64,000 nucleotides of DNA from Pseudomaricurvus hydrocarbonicus (GCF_011602365.1 NZ_JAAONZ010000002.1:434001-498000), one strand, 5' to 3'. Positions 7,224 to 16,406 are shown, counted from the stretch's first letter. A program made the numbers and translations. The notes: generated by a model not told the origin, from the sequence alone.

Positions 7224-8746
7224 AGATCCCCCAGATCGCTTTTGGGAGGCATTGCAGGGCGCTCAATAATGTACTCACAACGACGTACATCATCAATGGT
7301 CCACATTCTTTTGGGCTCCAGCTCTGGCTGTGCCATTAACGTTTTACCGTCTTCACGCAGGTAACCCAATGATTCCGTAACGTCTGCAATGTTCTTGCCT
7401 TCGTACATATCATAAAAACTCTTCGACCCAATATAGTGTTCTGGATCTTTGCGGAAAATATGCTCACAGCCATCCGAACAGCAAATGTAATTCTTGCCCC
7501 TGAAAGCCATGCTGCGCGGGCGCGCCAAATCGGGGCGCGGAAATATAGTCGGACGCTGACAAACCTGACAGAAATTTGGCAGCCCACCCATCTCTTTCAG
7601 TACCAGCTTTCTATCTTCGGGATCTTTGCACTGGCCATAAGCTTCCCAGAATGAGCCAAAGTGCTCATAGAATCCTGGGTATTTCTTCTCAAACCACTCA
7701 AAGTCATCGTCATTAAGGGCATCATAGCGATGGAAAAAGACGGGCCACGCACCAAACAGGTATACGGCGGTGGTGTGTGACGTCCAATCCAGATCACTGA
7801 TCATCTGGTCGAGGAATTTAGGTGGTTTGATACCGAATTTTTCAAGCTTCTGATAGAAACCACCATAGAAATCGTCCATTACCCAGCGATTCAACATTTC
7901 TTTGGCCGAATCAGTATGTTTACGGACAAAATAGTCGTTAAACAGGCTGACACCGGTACCGAAACTGGTATGAATACGCCATGACCATTTATCCATGGCA
8001 TCTTGAATCAATGGAATATTGCGGTCGTCGTTGAGCAGACAGCTTAGCGTCGCCCAGCCATTGGCCATGTGCCGCGCTTCATCGGACTGGATAGTCATCA
8101 TGGTTGATGCCATCATGTCATCGCCCGATGCGGCCGCTGATGACGACAAACCCACAAAGAAGGGATTGGTGTAACCTGTTTCGATAAACACCTGTAACCC
8201 AATAGATGTTTCCACTGGATCAGAGGTCATCAGGTCTTCGGTCATAGAACGGAAAATGGAACTGCCGACACTATTGGCATTTGCTACAGCGGCCATATCA
8301 TAGCCAGCAGGATCTTTCCAATGGCGCATGTGATGACGAATGATGTTCATCTCCAGATTGGAGTGCCGCATTTCATCCAGCATCTGCATCATGTACCCTT
8401 GTCGCAATTCAACGGGCGCTACCGTCCGCGCCATACGACCCATCGCTCTCGCGGCAGCGTATTCAACACCTACTAAATTTGACAAACCAAATTTCATTGC
8501 CTCCATCCAGCGAGCATCAGGTTCACCGGTGTGCAAACGGGCCGACGCTTCTAACAAGGCATAATGACGCTCATCTTTTTCCAACTCCTGTTCGCAGTAC
8601 TCGCGAACGAATGTCTTAAAGGGATCGTTTGGCTTGGCGTCTTTAATGAAGAACTTGGTCGTCTCTACACACTTTTCTTCCTCGCTAATGTAGCTAGGCT
8701 CCCACTCAAGATCTTTTACTCGATCATAGGCTTCAGTAATTTTCAT
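7220..8746 (-). CDS. Soluble diiron monooxygenase (SDIMO) hydroxylase alpha subunit
   Basis: The 508-residue catalytic subunit of a bacterial multicomponent monooxygenase. All six carboxylate/histidine iron ligands can be placed: E95 (GVEYAAAR), E125 and H128 (LDEMRHSN), E189 (VFIETG), E223 and H226 (SDEARHMANG). A Cys-rich YHS-like domain (CQVCQRP...ICCSDGCEHIF) occupies about residues 398-440, as in several phenol, toluene and propane hydroxylase alpha subunits. The protein should insert one oxygen atom into a hydrocarbon, epoxidising it if the substrate is an alkene. The operon order beta, coupling, alpha, reductase with no gamma gene is that of the alkene monooxygenases AmoABCD/EtnABCD (SDIMO group 4). 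A group 1 phenol-hydroxylase-like origin is the main alternative. Confidence 0.93.
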   Translation of the reverse strand: MKITEAYDRVKDLEWEPSYISEEEKCVETTKFFIKDAKPNDPFKTFVREYCEQELEKDERHYALLEASARLHTGEPDARWMEAMKFGLSNLVGVEYAAARAMGRMARTVAPVELRQGYMMQMLDEMRHSNLEMNIIRHHMRHWKDPAGYDMAAVANANSVGSSIFRSMTEDLMTSDPVETSIGLQVFIETGYTNPFFVGLSSSAAASGDDMMASTMMTIQSDEARHMANGWATLSCLLNDDRNIPLIQDAMDKWSWRIHTSFGTGVSLFNDYFVRKHTDSAKEMLNRWVMDDFYGGFYQKLEKFGIKPPKFLDQMISDLDWTSHTTAVYLFGAWPVFFHRYDALNDDDFEWFEKKYPGFYEHFGSFWEAYGQCKDPEDRKLVLKEMGGLPNFCQVCQRPTIFPRPDLARPRSMAFRGKNYICCSDGCEHIFRKDPEHYIGSKSFYDMYEGKNIADVTESLGYLREDGKTLMAQPELEPKRMWTIDDVRRCEYIIERPAMPPKSDLGDL

Positions 8747-8758
8747 AGGTACTCCGAA

Positions 8759-9067
8759 TTAAACCGTTTCTTTTTCTGGATTAAACACACGAATCGATAC
8801 TGAATCATCGCCTACGTCAATATCGCCTTTGTAGGTGGTCAGTACAGCAAGAAATTTCCCGACGCTGTAGGCATGCCCCATTTCTTCAGCAATTTCGTTC
8901 ATATCAAACTCCAGGTCTTTACCATCGACAGTCAACGATAAGTAAGACTCATTGTCTTCAACAACAAGACCAGGAACCTTGTCCATCATAACTTCACTGA
9001 TGATTTCGGCTTCTTCACCCCAAATCAACTTGGCGGATACGATATTATTACCTTGTAACTCTGACAT
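8759..9067 (-). CDS. Monooxygenase coupling/effector protein (MmoB/DmpM family)
   Basis: A 102-residue cofactorless protein of the size and fold pattern of MmoB/DmpM/AmoB regulators, which bind the hydroxylase and gate oxygen and substrate access. Visible family features are the N-terminal NNIVSAKLIWGEEAEIISEVM and the central acidic stretch VVEDNESYLSLTVDGKDLEFDMNEI. It lies between the beta and alpha subunit genes (18 and 12 bp gaps) on the same strand, which by itself nearly fixes the role. It has no cysteine cluster or membrane segment. Confidence 0.9.
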   Translation of the reverse strand: MSELQGNNIVSAKLIWGEEAEIISEVMMDKVPGLVVEDNESYLSLTVDGKDLEFDMNEIAEEMGHAYSVGKFLAVLTTYKGDIDVGDDSVSIRVFNPEKETV

Positions 9068-9085
9068 TGAACTAAGCCTTTTTTG

Positions 9086-10105
9086 TTAAACGAGCGTCAG
9101 CTCTAAATCTTGTTTAATTTCAGAAAAATCCGTCAGAACGCGTTCATATGCCTGATCAAAGGTCAATGAGGCGTTTGGTAACCTGTCAAACAGTGGTCGC
9201 AAACCTTCACACGCAGCAAAGACATCATCGGCCCATTCGATTATCCAGGCATTGATAACGTCTCTATTTTGAGGGTTTTGATCGCACATTAAGTCCGTAA
9301 ACGCTTTGGTTGTTTGGCGGCGAACGTCTCGATCAGCCTCAGCCCCCTCGGCGACAATAGTGGTAGTCGCATCACCATTTAGAGGCGCGTGACGCATGAC
9401 CAGCTCACGATTAAACAGTGACGAAAACAGCGGTTCAATCAAGCAGTTGATGATGACATTAATCTCACCCCAATCGCGGGCAGCTAGCAGTCGCTCAACC
9501 AGCTTACGGGCCGACTGCCAACACGGATCTTCAAGCCATATTTGTTTGCAGGTATTGTCACTGAATCCGTCTATGGCTTTTTCCAGAGCCATGCCATACA
9601 AGGTAATATCCTGAGCGTGGCGATCCTTCTCTACCGCCTGGAACACAATTGGCTGAGCAATGACATCCGAACCCGCCTCCCGCTGCGCCTGACACAAAGC
9701 CATAAATAAGCCATATTCAACGTAACGGTAGGCACTGTAATGCGTGCCCAAAAAGTCCAGCCATTCAGAATTGTAATTTTCAAACAGGTTAGCTCTGGTA
9801 GCGCCTGAGATGGCCGCCTCGATGGCACGGCCCGTATTCGCCTGACGTTTTACGTAGGGGGTAAACCATTCCGCGTTGGGATCGCGATAGGCCCACCAGT
9901 CCGGGGATTTCAACAGAGTTGCCTCATCACTCCAGATTGGGCGTCCTTGTTTGTCGTAATTGAACCAGCCTTGGGCAGCAAAGTTCTTAGGATCCCACTG
10001 TGTGTGCAAGGTAATTTCTTCGTATTGTGTTGCACGACGCTTGGCCGGTTTGATGTAGGCGAACGAGGATGCTTTTCTGTTCGCCCTTGCTCTCTTCTCA
10101 GTCAC
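9086..10105 (-). CDS. Diiron monooxygenase hydroxylase beta subunit
   Basis: A 339-residue protein of the ferritin-like SDIMO beta family. It has the alpha-like helical fold but not the full ligand set. Recognisable stretches are YEEITLHTQWDPKNF near the N-terminus, the SPDWWAYRDPNAEWFTPYVKRQA segment typical of TmoE/DmpL/AmoA subunits, and YRYVEYGLFMALCQAQREA followed by DRHAQDITLYGMAL. It is the first gene of the operon. Its ATG lies 28 bp from a perfect palindrome (10133-10152) and 55 bp from a second copy (10160-10179), so repression at this promoter likely controls the whole monooxygenase. The subunit builds the (alpha-beta) hydroxylase. Confidence 0.92.
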   Translation of the reverse strand: MTEKRARANRKASSFAYIKPAKRRATQYEEITLHTQWDPKNFAAQGWFNYDKQGRPIWSDEATLLKSPDWWAYRDPNAEWFTPYVKRQANTGRAIEAAISGATRANLFENYNSEWLDFLGTHYSAYRYVEYGLFMALCQAQREAGSDVIAQPIVFQAVEKDRHAQDITLYGMALEKAIDGFSDNTCKQIWLEDPCWQSARKLVERLLAARDWGEINVIINCLIEPLFSSLFNRELVMRHAPLNGDATTTIVAEGAEADRDVRRQTTKAFTDLMCDQNPQNRDVINAWIIEWADDVFAACEGLRPLFDRLPNASLTFDQAYERVLTDFSEIKQDLELTLV

Positions 10106-10132
10106 TTGGTTGCTCCCGTAAACAAAGAATTA

Positions 10133-10179
10133 TATTGATTCCTGAATCAATATAAACAATATTGATATGTGGGTCAATA
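10133..10179. promoter_or_regulatory. Twin 20-bp operators upstream of the monooxygenase operon
   Basis: Two copies of TATTGA-N8-TCAATA start at 10133 and 10160, 27 bp apart. The first is symmetric throughout (TATTGATTC-CT-GAATCAATA). They lie directly in front of the beta-subunit gene, where an operator would block transcription. The same palindrome stands before other units of the catabolic block. Confidence 0.7.
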
Positions 10180-10190
10180 TAGATTTGGGT

Positions 10191-10221
10191 AAAAAAAAGC
10201 CGCACTGAAGGCCAGCACGGC
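10191..10221 (-). terminator. Rho-independent terminator of the first TonB receptor gene
   Basis: Read leftward: GCCGTGCTG-GCCTT-CAGTGCGGC then eight T. The 9-bp stem closes with two G-U pairs. It lies 30 bp past the receptor stop and insulates the monooxygenase promoter from read-through. Confidence 0.85.
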
Positions 10222-10250
10222 ACAAGACTTACTGTTGCAAGCAAATGGTT

Positions 10251-12752
10251 TTAAAAATGGTAGCGCGCCTCTACCCCAAAGGTCCGGGGCTCACCGCGGA
10301 TGGCATGGTCATAGCCAAATGCCGAGGTATCAAAACCCGAAACCTTATAGTATTTATCGGTAAGATTTTTACCCCACAAGGACAACTCCAGGCTATCGGC
10401 AACATAGGACAGCCTGGCATCCAGCAAAGTGTAGGCATCTTGCTTCTGACTGGATTCACCCGGCCCATTAAGATCGGTTTTTTCGGCATTAAATGGGTCA
10501 AACCAAGTGTCGTCCTGATATCGAAGCGTAGAGGACAACTCTAGCGTGCCATCTCCCAAGGTCATAACTTCCCAATTTACAAACAGGTTAGCGGTAACCT
10601 CCGGCGCAAATGGGAATTGGTTGCCACCGATATCAATACCACCAACCACAACACCTTCGTCATATTCTGACCTCAAGTACCCTGCACTCAAAGACACGTA
10701 CACAGTGTCGGTGATGTTGCTTTCCAGCTCCACTTCCAGCCCTTTCATTTCACCACTTGCGTTGCGCAAGAAGGTCGTCGCCCCCACCACCTCTTGCACC
10801 TGCTGATCAGCGTAGTCATTGTAGTAGGCGGCTATATTGAACTGTAAGCTGTTATCCAACAACCGGGACTTAAAACCTATTTCATAGGCGTCAATAAACT
10901 CCGGACTGACAAAGGTAACCTGATCCACAGACTGAGACGCTAAACCATTAAAGGTGCCGGCCCTATAGCCTTTGCTGTAACTGGCATACAGCATCATGTC
11001 TTCATCAAGATGATAATCAACCAGTAAACGTCCTGTCACCTCATCAGAATTGCCTTTCAAATCGCCCAGAGTCAGGCTGGTGTCGGGCGATGCCGACAGA
11101 GGAATAGCGTTGTACTGAGCCGTGCCGTTAACGTCATAAAATGTCGAACGCGTATGTGACAGCACAAAGTCATCTTCGGTGTACCTCAGCCCCAATGTGA
11201 AACGCAAGTCGTCAGTTACATAATGGGCCACTTCAAAGTAGACCGCTTTGGATTCACGAGCTTGCGTGAACGACGAATTGGTTTTAAACCCCGTAGCCAG
11301 GACAGAATACAAGGGATCGGCTGGATCAGCAGCACCAGCAATGAAATTGCCCTGACCAATCCAAGAAGAAACCGGTGGATTAAAACCTGGAAATTCAGAA
11401 ATGCCAGCATAGGTCATTGCCGCTGAAATCGCTCCCGCCAGGGGAACCGTTGATGCCAACGCATCAAAAGAAGCCTGGGGTATTCCCGCCAAATCCTCCA
11501 AAGGCTGAAAGAAAGTTTGGTCGTTATTGGTCGATACTTCGTCTTTACCATAATAGGCACCAACGATCAGCTTGGTCTTATCCCAATCCCAGGACAGACG
11601 CAAATCCTGATTAAGCTGGTCAAAATCAGAACGAAAATGGGCATAGCAAGCAGCGACAGGCATACCATCACAATCGTTTTTAATATCGTAATCGCCTTCC
11701 TGGTATCCGGTGATAGAGGTTAGAGACAAATTCTCTTGCAGATCCCACTCTACTTTGAGGTTGTAGTCTTCCGCCGAGGTTTTGTAGCGTCCATTTTGGT
11801 CTGTAACCACTTCATCATCATCGAGTCCGAACATTGCACGACTGTAACCAAACACGTTCTCGGTCAGACCATCCCCGTTAATATCCGCAAATTCATTGGT
11901 AACCGGGACCGTACCCCAGGGCTTGGATTGACCGATGGTACCGACAAAAACCACTTCAAGATCATTTGTCGGTGTATACACCAGGCTCAAACGACCCGCA
12001 TTATCGTCAATAGAGGACATATCTTCATCGGATTCTGCGTTTACGGGCTTAGACGCATTGCTGGGATCGATCAACAAATCCACCATGCTGGGAATATTCT
12101 CAGGCGTTTTGTTCTTCAGATAGCCGTCACCCTGATTTTCGGTATATGCCAGCCTTATGGCCAATACATCTTCAATCAGTGTAGTCTCTACCGCCCCCTC
12201 AAGAGCCCAACGGTTGTAATTTCCATACTTGCCCATGGCGTAACCGGAAAACTCACCAACCGAACCAAAGCCTGGCAGCTGCGTATGAACGGAAATCGCT
12301 CCACCCGTCGTATTACGACCAAACAAAGTACCCTGCGGACCACGAATCACCTCCATACGATCCAGATCAAACAATTGCATACCGTGCGTAGGGCGAAACT
12401 GTTTATAGTCCTCATTCACATACACACCAATTGGAGACGCTGCATTCGCATTAAATTCGTTCGCGACACTCACCCCCCTGAGAGAAAAATTAGGCTGAGA
12501 ACGACCATAAGGGGAAGATACCACCAGAGATGGCACCATTCCTGACATATCCGAAGTCTCTGTTATACCTTTTTGTTGCATCGCACCGGCATCGAATGCC
12601 GTGACTGCCAATGGTACTGTCTGCTGTGATTCAGCGACTTTGGTCGCCGTTACCACAACTTCCTCAAGCGCTTGTGCCGCCAACAGCGAAGAACACAGTG
12701 CACCGGAACATAAACCGACAGCGATAGACAGTTGTGTCTTGAAGTGACTCAT
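10251..12752 (-). CDS. TonB-dependent outer-membrane receptor 1
   Basis: An 833-residue TonB-dependent receptor. A signal peptide covers about residues 1-27 (hydrophobic core SIAVGLCSGALCSSLLAAQA). EEVVVTATK then marks the TonB box/plug start. The plug has MEVIRGPQGTLFGRNTTGGAI, and the barrel ends in the canonical terminal aromatic (ARYHF). Such receptors import large or scarce ligands with TonB energy. In hydrocarbon and terpene degraders they are often co-located with catabolic genes and are assumed to import the substrate. It is a close paralogue of the receptor at 23.7-26.2 kb. A TATTAA-N8-TCAATA site (12898-12917) lies ~150 bp upstream and a terminator follows the gene. The ligand is unknown. 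Confidence 0.93.
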   Translation of the reverse strand: MSHFKTQLSIAVGLCSGALCSSLLAAQALEEVVVTATKVAESQQTVPLAVTAFDAGAMQQKGITETSDMSGMVPSLVVSSPYGRSQPNFSLRGVSVANEFNANAASPIGVYVNEDYKQFRPTHGMQLFDLDRMEVIRGPQGTLFGRNTTGGAISVHTQLPGFGSVGEFSGYAMGKYGNYNRWALEGAVETTLIEDVLAIRLAYTENQGDGYLKNKTPENIPSMVDLLIDPSNASKPVNAESDEDMSSIDDNAGRLSLVYTPTNDLEVVFVGTIGQSKPWGTVPVTNEFADINGDGLTENVFGYSRAMFGLDDDEVVTDQNGRYKTSAEDYNLKVEWDLQENLSLTSITGYQEGDYDIKNDCDGMPVAACYAHFRSDFDQLNQDLRLSWDWDKTKLIVGAYYGKDEVSTNNDQTFFQPLEDLAGIPQASFDALASTVPLAGAISAAMTYAGISEFPGFNPPVSSWIGQGNFIAGAADPADPLYSVLATGFKTNSSFTQARESKAVYFEVAHYVTDDLRFTLGLRYTEDDFVLSHTRSTFYDVNGTAQYNAIPLSASPDTSLTLGDLKGNSDEVTGRLLVDYHLDEDMMLYASYSKGYRAGTFNGLASQSVDQVTFVSPEFIDAYEIGFKSRLLDNSLQFNIAAYYNDYADQQVQEVVGATTFLRNASGEMKGLEVELESNITDTVYVSLSAGYLRSEYDEGVVVGGIDIGGNQFPFAPEVTANLFVNWEVMTLGDGTLELSSTLRYQDDTWFDPFNAEKTDLNGPGESSQKQDAYTLLDARLSYVADSLELSLWGKNLTDKYYKVSGFDTSAFGYDHAIRGEPRTFGVEARYHF

Positions 12753-12897
12753 AGAAACTCCGTTATTATGTTTTTAATTCAAAATTAAATACCGAAATAG
12801 AAAGATGCTTGCTCTCACTCAAGATTGCCTTTCTAAGCCAGCTCTTTAAGAAGACGCAACTACTCGGCGCCCACTAACGTCTATTAAGATAAATCCT

Positions 12898-12948
12898 TAT
12901 TAATATAAAGGTCAATATATATTATTGATAAAATGAGCCAGACTCATT
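12898..12948. promoter_or_regulatory. Operator-like palindromes in the receptor 1 / SnoaL-like divergent promoter region
   Basis: TATTAA-N8-TCAATA lies at 12898-12917, one base off the block-wide consensus, with a lone left half-site TATTGA at 12923-12928. AATGAG-N5-CTCATT (12932-12948) follows, loosely resembling the second operator type. The 300-bp gap between 12752 and 13053 is AT-rich and otherwise shows no gene. Confidence 0.5.
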
Positions 12949-13052
12949 ATTATTATGGTCTGTTAGTGTTGAAACTATTGAATATGGTCTGTATAAACTA
13001 AAATAAATCAAAGATTAATGAGTTGAACACAATTTAAAATAAGGATAAACCT

Positions 13053-13796
13053 ATGCATTTAGCGTATCTCGAACAAACCCGGCAACAACCTGACCTCAAG
13101 CGCCGGAGTGCTTTGAAAAGTTTGGGTTGCGGTGCTCTGCTGGCGGGCATTGCACCAGGAATGGCGTTCGGCGGAGGCAGCAGCTCCCCCGGCTTTAAAG
13201 GTGAAGGACGAATGGGCATGTCCACGGGTGAGGACTGGATTGACACCTTTTTTACTGGCGGCGCGTCGGAGATTATTGAGTACTATGCCGATGACTTTGT
13301 CTTCGAAGATATTACCTTTTTCCAGGCCATTGATGACAAAGAAACCCTGTACCGCGCTTTTTTGCCTTTTGATGACAGCGGTCCTGATGCCCCGCTAGGC
13401 GTTCATCATTTTGATATCATTCGCTATGACGGTGGTCCAGCGGGGGATCGCAAAGGCATTGCCAGACAACCTAAACCAGGTAATTACACCGAAGAAGAAT
13501 GGGATACTTGGTCCAAAGACACCTTAATGGGTATTGATCACGACTATGATGAATGGGCCGTGATGAACTGGGTTTGGCGAGCCAAACACAATATGGATGA
13601 CTTTCTCGGTATAAAAGGCTGCAAAGGCAAAACCACCCACACCCGAGGCATCACATTCCATCAGTATCGGGAGCGTAAAATCGTGCGTGAATTTACTTAT
13701 TGGAACTTTCGCGATGTAGCCATCCAGCTCGGTGCCGCGCAGCCAGCGCAAAAATTCTGGCTTCCGGATACCGATACTGGGAGCAGCAACAGTTGA
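13053..13796 (+). CDS. Tat-exported SnoaL/NTF2-like protein of unknown function
   Basis: A 247-residue protein with a twin-arginine export signal: KRRSALKSLG followed by a short hydrophobic stretch and AFGGG, where cleavage could occur near residue 41. The mature part begins with a SnoaL-like (NTF2 fold) pattern: DWIDTFFTGGASEIIEYYADDFVFEDITFFQAIDDKETLYRAF. Later come HHFDIIRYDGG and a C-terminal RGITFHQYRERKIVREFTYWNF. SnoaL-like folds include isomerases, cyclases and ester or epoxide hydrolases of limonene-epoxide-hydrolase shape. No catalytic assignment is possible here. A ribosome site (AAGGAT) precedes the ATG. It diverges from receptor 1 and shares its operator region, which suggests a periplasmic role in the same pathway. 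Confidence 0.75.
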   Translation: MHLAYLEQTRQQPDLKRRSALKSLGCGALLAGIAPGMAFGGGSSSPGFKGEGRMGMSTGEDWIDTFFTGGASEIIEYYADDFVFEDITFFQAIDDKETLYRAFLPFDDSGPDAPLGVHHFDIIRYDGGPAGDRKGIARQPKPGNYTEEEWDTWSKDTLMGIDHDYDEWAVMNWVWRAKHNMDDFLGIKGCKGKTTHTRGITFHQYRERKIVREFTYWNFRDVAIQLGAAQPAQKFWLPDTDTGSSNS

Positions 13797-14025
13797 CAAA
13801 GAAATAACGGTACATCAATCTGCAGGCCGCTTGCGTTACCAGATCATGTACGTCGCATGAACGGCGCAAAACGGTCTGCGGAAGCTGGCACTGCGCCGAC
13901 ACAGAGCGCTCCATTTAAAAATGGCGCCAGCCTTTCAGCTTCACTCTGGTGATTTGCTTGTTGACCCTATCCGTTTTTTTCACTGCTATACTTTACCCAT
14001 ACTAACCAACTGGTGCTGGCAAATC

Positions 14026-14871
14026 ATGGTGCCTGTACAAAAAACACAAACACTGGGCCACCACTTTCCCGGACGACATTCTCACGCAGGACCGGTGCGA
14101 AGATACCTTTTCATCCTCTTCACCCACTTCATCAGTCTCATTATATGTTCGCCAATGCTTGCTGCAGAAAACAGAACAATTACCACTAAAATACATCATA
14201 GCAGCCCGCCCTATACGCTGATTAACCCAACATCCAAAAAGCTGGAAGGAGCCATACCACAACTCGTCAATTTAATCGTAACGTTAGCTGGCTATCAGTC
14301 AAAGATATTGGCTACCCCTTACCAACGTATACCCATTGCCATGAATCAAGGAACCGCAGATCTTGGTGTTATTTATACTCACAACAACGAAGTCATCGCT
14401 GGATCCCTGACAAAATTTTCCTGCCTGACTCAACCTCTGATAAAAACCATTACGTCCATTTATGGACTCGAGAAAAGCCCCAAGGCTCAACCTACACTGG
14501 CAATCTTTGGGCTCATTGTCACTTCAGAAAAAACCATAACACTCAACAATAAACAATATTTACTAGAGGAAATGGCCTATTCCGGCCGGGCATTTAAAGC
14601 CGTTGTCGCTCATCGGGCTGATTATGTACTGGCTTCTGAAGCTGTCGCCAGGTATTGGCAGACTATTCTGGAACGCCAATTTTTAGAAATCGATACCGTA
14701 GGTGAAGCTGATGTTTTACTCTGTGTTTCAACCTCTGAAGCCGACAAAGAGGGTATCGAAAAATTATTGCGACAATTAGAAATCGCGATTTCTTCCATTT
14801 CACTGGTAGACAGGCAGGAAATAGCCCGGCGATGGGCTATGCCAATAAATGAGATTTTGCCGTCCCGATAA
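14026..14871 (+). CDS. Periplasmic solute-binding-like protein (SBP_bac_3-type fold)
   Basis: Residues after the start (MVPVQKTQ) lead to a hydrophobic export signal, RRYLFILFTHFISLIICSPMLAAE. The rest resembles family 3 periplasmic binding proteins: SPPYTLINPTSKKLEGAIPQLVNLIVTLAGYQSKIL near the N-terminus, ALAMNQGTADLGV-like repeats, and a C-terminal lobe ending in EIARRWAMP. No permease or ATPase gene is adjacent, so it may be a stand-alone sensor or orphan protein, not a transporter part. The open frame begins upstream at 13921, but the first 35 residues have no signal-like or conserved character, so I prefer the internal ATG. No strong ribosome site decides it. Its link to the catabolic block is only positional. 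Confidence 0.6.
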   Translation: MVPVQKTQTLGHHFPGRHSHAGPVRRYLFILFTHFISLIICSPMLAAENRTITTKIHHSSPPYTLINPTSKKLEGAIPQLVNLIVTLAGYQSKILATPYQRIPIAMNQGTADLGVIYTHNNEVIAGSLTKFSCLTQPLIKTITSIYGLEKSPKAQPTLAIFGLIVTSEKTITLNNKQYLLEEMAYSGRAFKAVVAHRADYVLASEAVARYWQTILERQFLEIDTVGEADVLLCVSTSEADKEGIEKLLRQLEIAISSISLVDRQEIARRWAMPINEILPSR

Positions 14872-14883
14872 CTTCCTATCGCT

Positions 14884-16338
14884 TCAGCCCATCAGTTTTT
14901 CTAACAACTTGAGGGTTGAATCTTTATAGGGAGCCTTGAAGATAGTTGAAGCACTGAACAAGCCCTGTTCATAGGTGCCCCTCGCATGACTAAACTGACG
15001 GAACCCGTCATAACCGTGGTAGGAACCCATGCCACTATGACCGACCCCTCCGAGAGGCATATTATCCTGCAAAGCATGTGCGGCAATGTCATTAATGACC
15101 ATTCCACCTGAAGTGGTACGATCTTTAATGCTGCTTATCTCAGACCGATCATTCCCAAAATAGTACAACCCCAATGGTCTCTCTCGCTCATTGATAAAGT
15201 TAATCACCTCAGTTAAACAGGTATAGGTTTTTACAGGCAACAGGGGGCCAAAAATTTCCTCTGTCATTGCCAGACTTGCATCATCCGGATTCACAAGTAA
15301 TACAGGTTGTATTTTCCTCTTTGCTTGATCAGCAACGTCTTCAGAATCACCCAAAGGCACAATTGCAGTACCTCGACTTTCACAATCCTGCAAATAACTC
15401 ATGAGCCTGGAAAAGTGCCGATCGTTAATGATGGAGGAGTAATCCTCATTGTCAATAATATTCGGAAAGCAATCATGCACATACTTTTTCGCTTGTATAG
15501 AAAATTCTTCCAGGTCCTGCTCACGAATGAATAACGTATCCGGGGCCAGGCAAATTTGGCCAACATTCAACGTTTTAAACGTCATTACACGTTCAACCAC
15601 ATCTTTAATACAAGCACCTGAACCAACAATTACTGGACACTTCCCCCCCAACTCCAGTGTAACGGGCACCAGGTTCTTCGCTGCGGCCTGCATGACATAA
15701 CTGCCCACGCCTGGCGCCCCAGTGTACACTAAATGATCAAAATTCTGCTCACTAAAGGCTACCGCCACGTCAACCCCACCAGTCACTACCGATACTTCAT
15801 CAGCCTCGAAGTATTTACGGAACAAGTCGGCTGTTAACCGGGAAGTGACAGGCGTTAATTCTGAAGGTTTGATTAACGCCCGATTACCCGCAGCCAAGAC
15901 ATTGGCCAGGGGCGAAAACATCAATTGTATGGGGAAATTCCAGGGCGCAATAATACCAACAACCCCCAGCGGTACATAATCTATATATGCTTTAGCGCCA
16001 AAGAGATTAAGTGGAAATTTTGCGCCTCGACGCTCTTTTTTCATCCACTTTTTTACATTCTTTTTACTATGCTTGAGAGCCTCGATACTGACCAGAACAT
16101 CTGCGGCCATGGATTGGAATCGGTGCCGGGTACCGTAATCCTCCGACAGTGCCTGACAAATTGCATCGCTGTTTTCTTTCAGCAATCGTATGGCCCGATC
16201 CAGTCGATCAATACGTACAGCCGCAGAAGGTCGACCTTCCTGCAAAAAAGAATGGCGCTGATTATCCACTTGCTTTTTTACTACTTGATGTAAATCCATT
16301 CCAGAATCAACCAAAGAAGTAATGTTTTGCTGCTGCAT
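14884..16338 (-). CDS. Aldehyde dehydrogenase, coniferyl-aldehyde/fatty-aldehyde dehydrogenase type
   Basis: A 484-residue NAD(P)-dependent aldehyde dehydrogenase of the short class-3-like group (CalB-type). The catalytic Cys is C263 (NVGQICLAPD), the general base is E229 (TLELGGKCP), and the oxyanion Asn is N134 (APWNFP). The cofactor-loop strand reads YTGAPGVGSYV where FTGS is usual. The C-terminus has PLGGVGHSGMGSYHGYDGFRQFSH, characteristic of this group. It would oxidise an aldehyde formed from the diol or alcohol produced by the monooxygenase and epoxide hydrolase. It lies downstream of the acyl-CoA ligase and GFA-domain genes on the same strand, probably the last gene of that operon, so aldehyde, acid and CoA ester are handled by one unit. 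Confidence 0.9.
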   Translation of the reverse strand: MQQQNITSLVDSGMDLHQVVKKQVDNQRHSFLQEGRPSAAVRIDRLDRAIRLLKENSDAICQALSEDYGTRHRFQSMAADVLVSIEALKHSKKNVKKWMKKERRGAKFPLNLFGAKAYIDYVPLGVVGIIAPWNFPIQLMFSPLANVLAAGNRALIKPSELTPVTSRLTADLFRKYFEADEVSVVTGGVDVAVAFSEQNFDHLVYTGAPGVGSYVMQAAAKNLVPVTLELGGKCPVIVGSGACIKDVVERVMTFKTLNVGQICLAPDTLFIREQDLEEFSIQAKKYVHDCFPNIIDNEDYSSIINDRHFSRLMSYLQDCESRGTAIVPLGDSEDVADQAKRKIQPVLLVNPDDASLAMTEEIFGPLLPVKTYTCLTEVINFINERERPLGLYYFGNDRSEISSIKDRTTSGGMVINDIAAHALQDNMPLGGVGHSGMGSYHGYDGFRQFSHARGTYEQGLFSASTIFKAPYKDSTLKLLEKLMG

Positions 16339-16406
16339 AATCAGTTCCTAAATGATTTTATCTATAATTTATCACTGGCGTTAACGATAACCAGCCGGTC
16401 AATCTA

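Noticed and set aside
6201-10105. Phenol hydroxylase (DmpLMNOP-type) reading of the monooxygenase
   Set aside because: The reductase and coupling proteins look DmpP/DmpM-like, but no gamma (DmpO) gene lies between alpha and reductase and no catechol pathway genes are nearby. Kept only as the alternative.
11736-12545. Long 269-codon rightward open frame
   Set aside because: It lies antisense inside the TonB receptor 1 gene, whose protein is clearly real; the antisense reading has no conserved features.
13921-14025. Upstream extension of the solute-binding-like gene
   Set aside because: These 35 codons add a non-signal-like leader before the true export signal; an internal start fits better.
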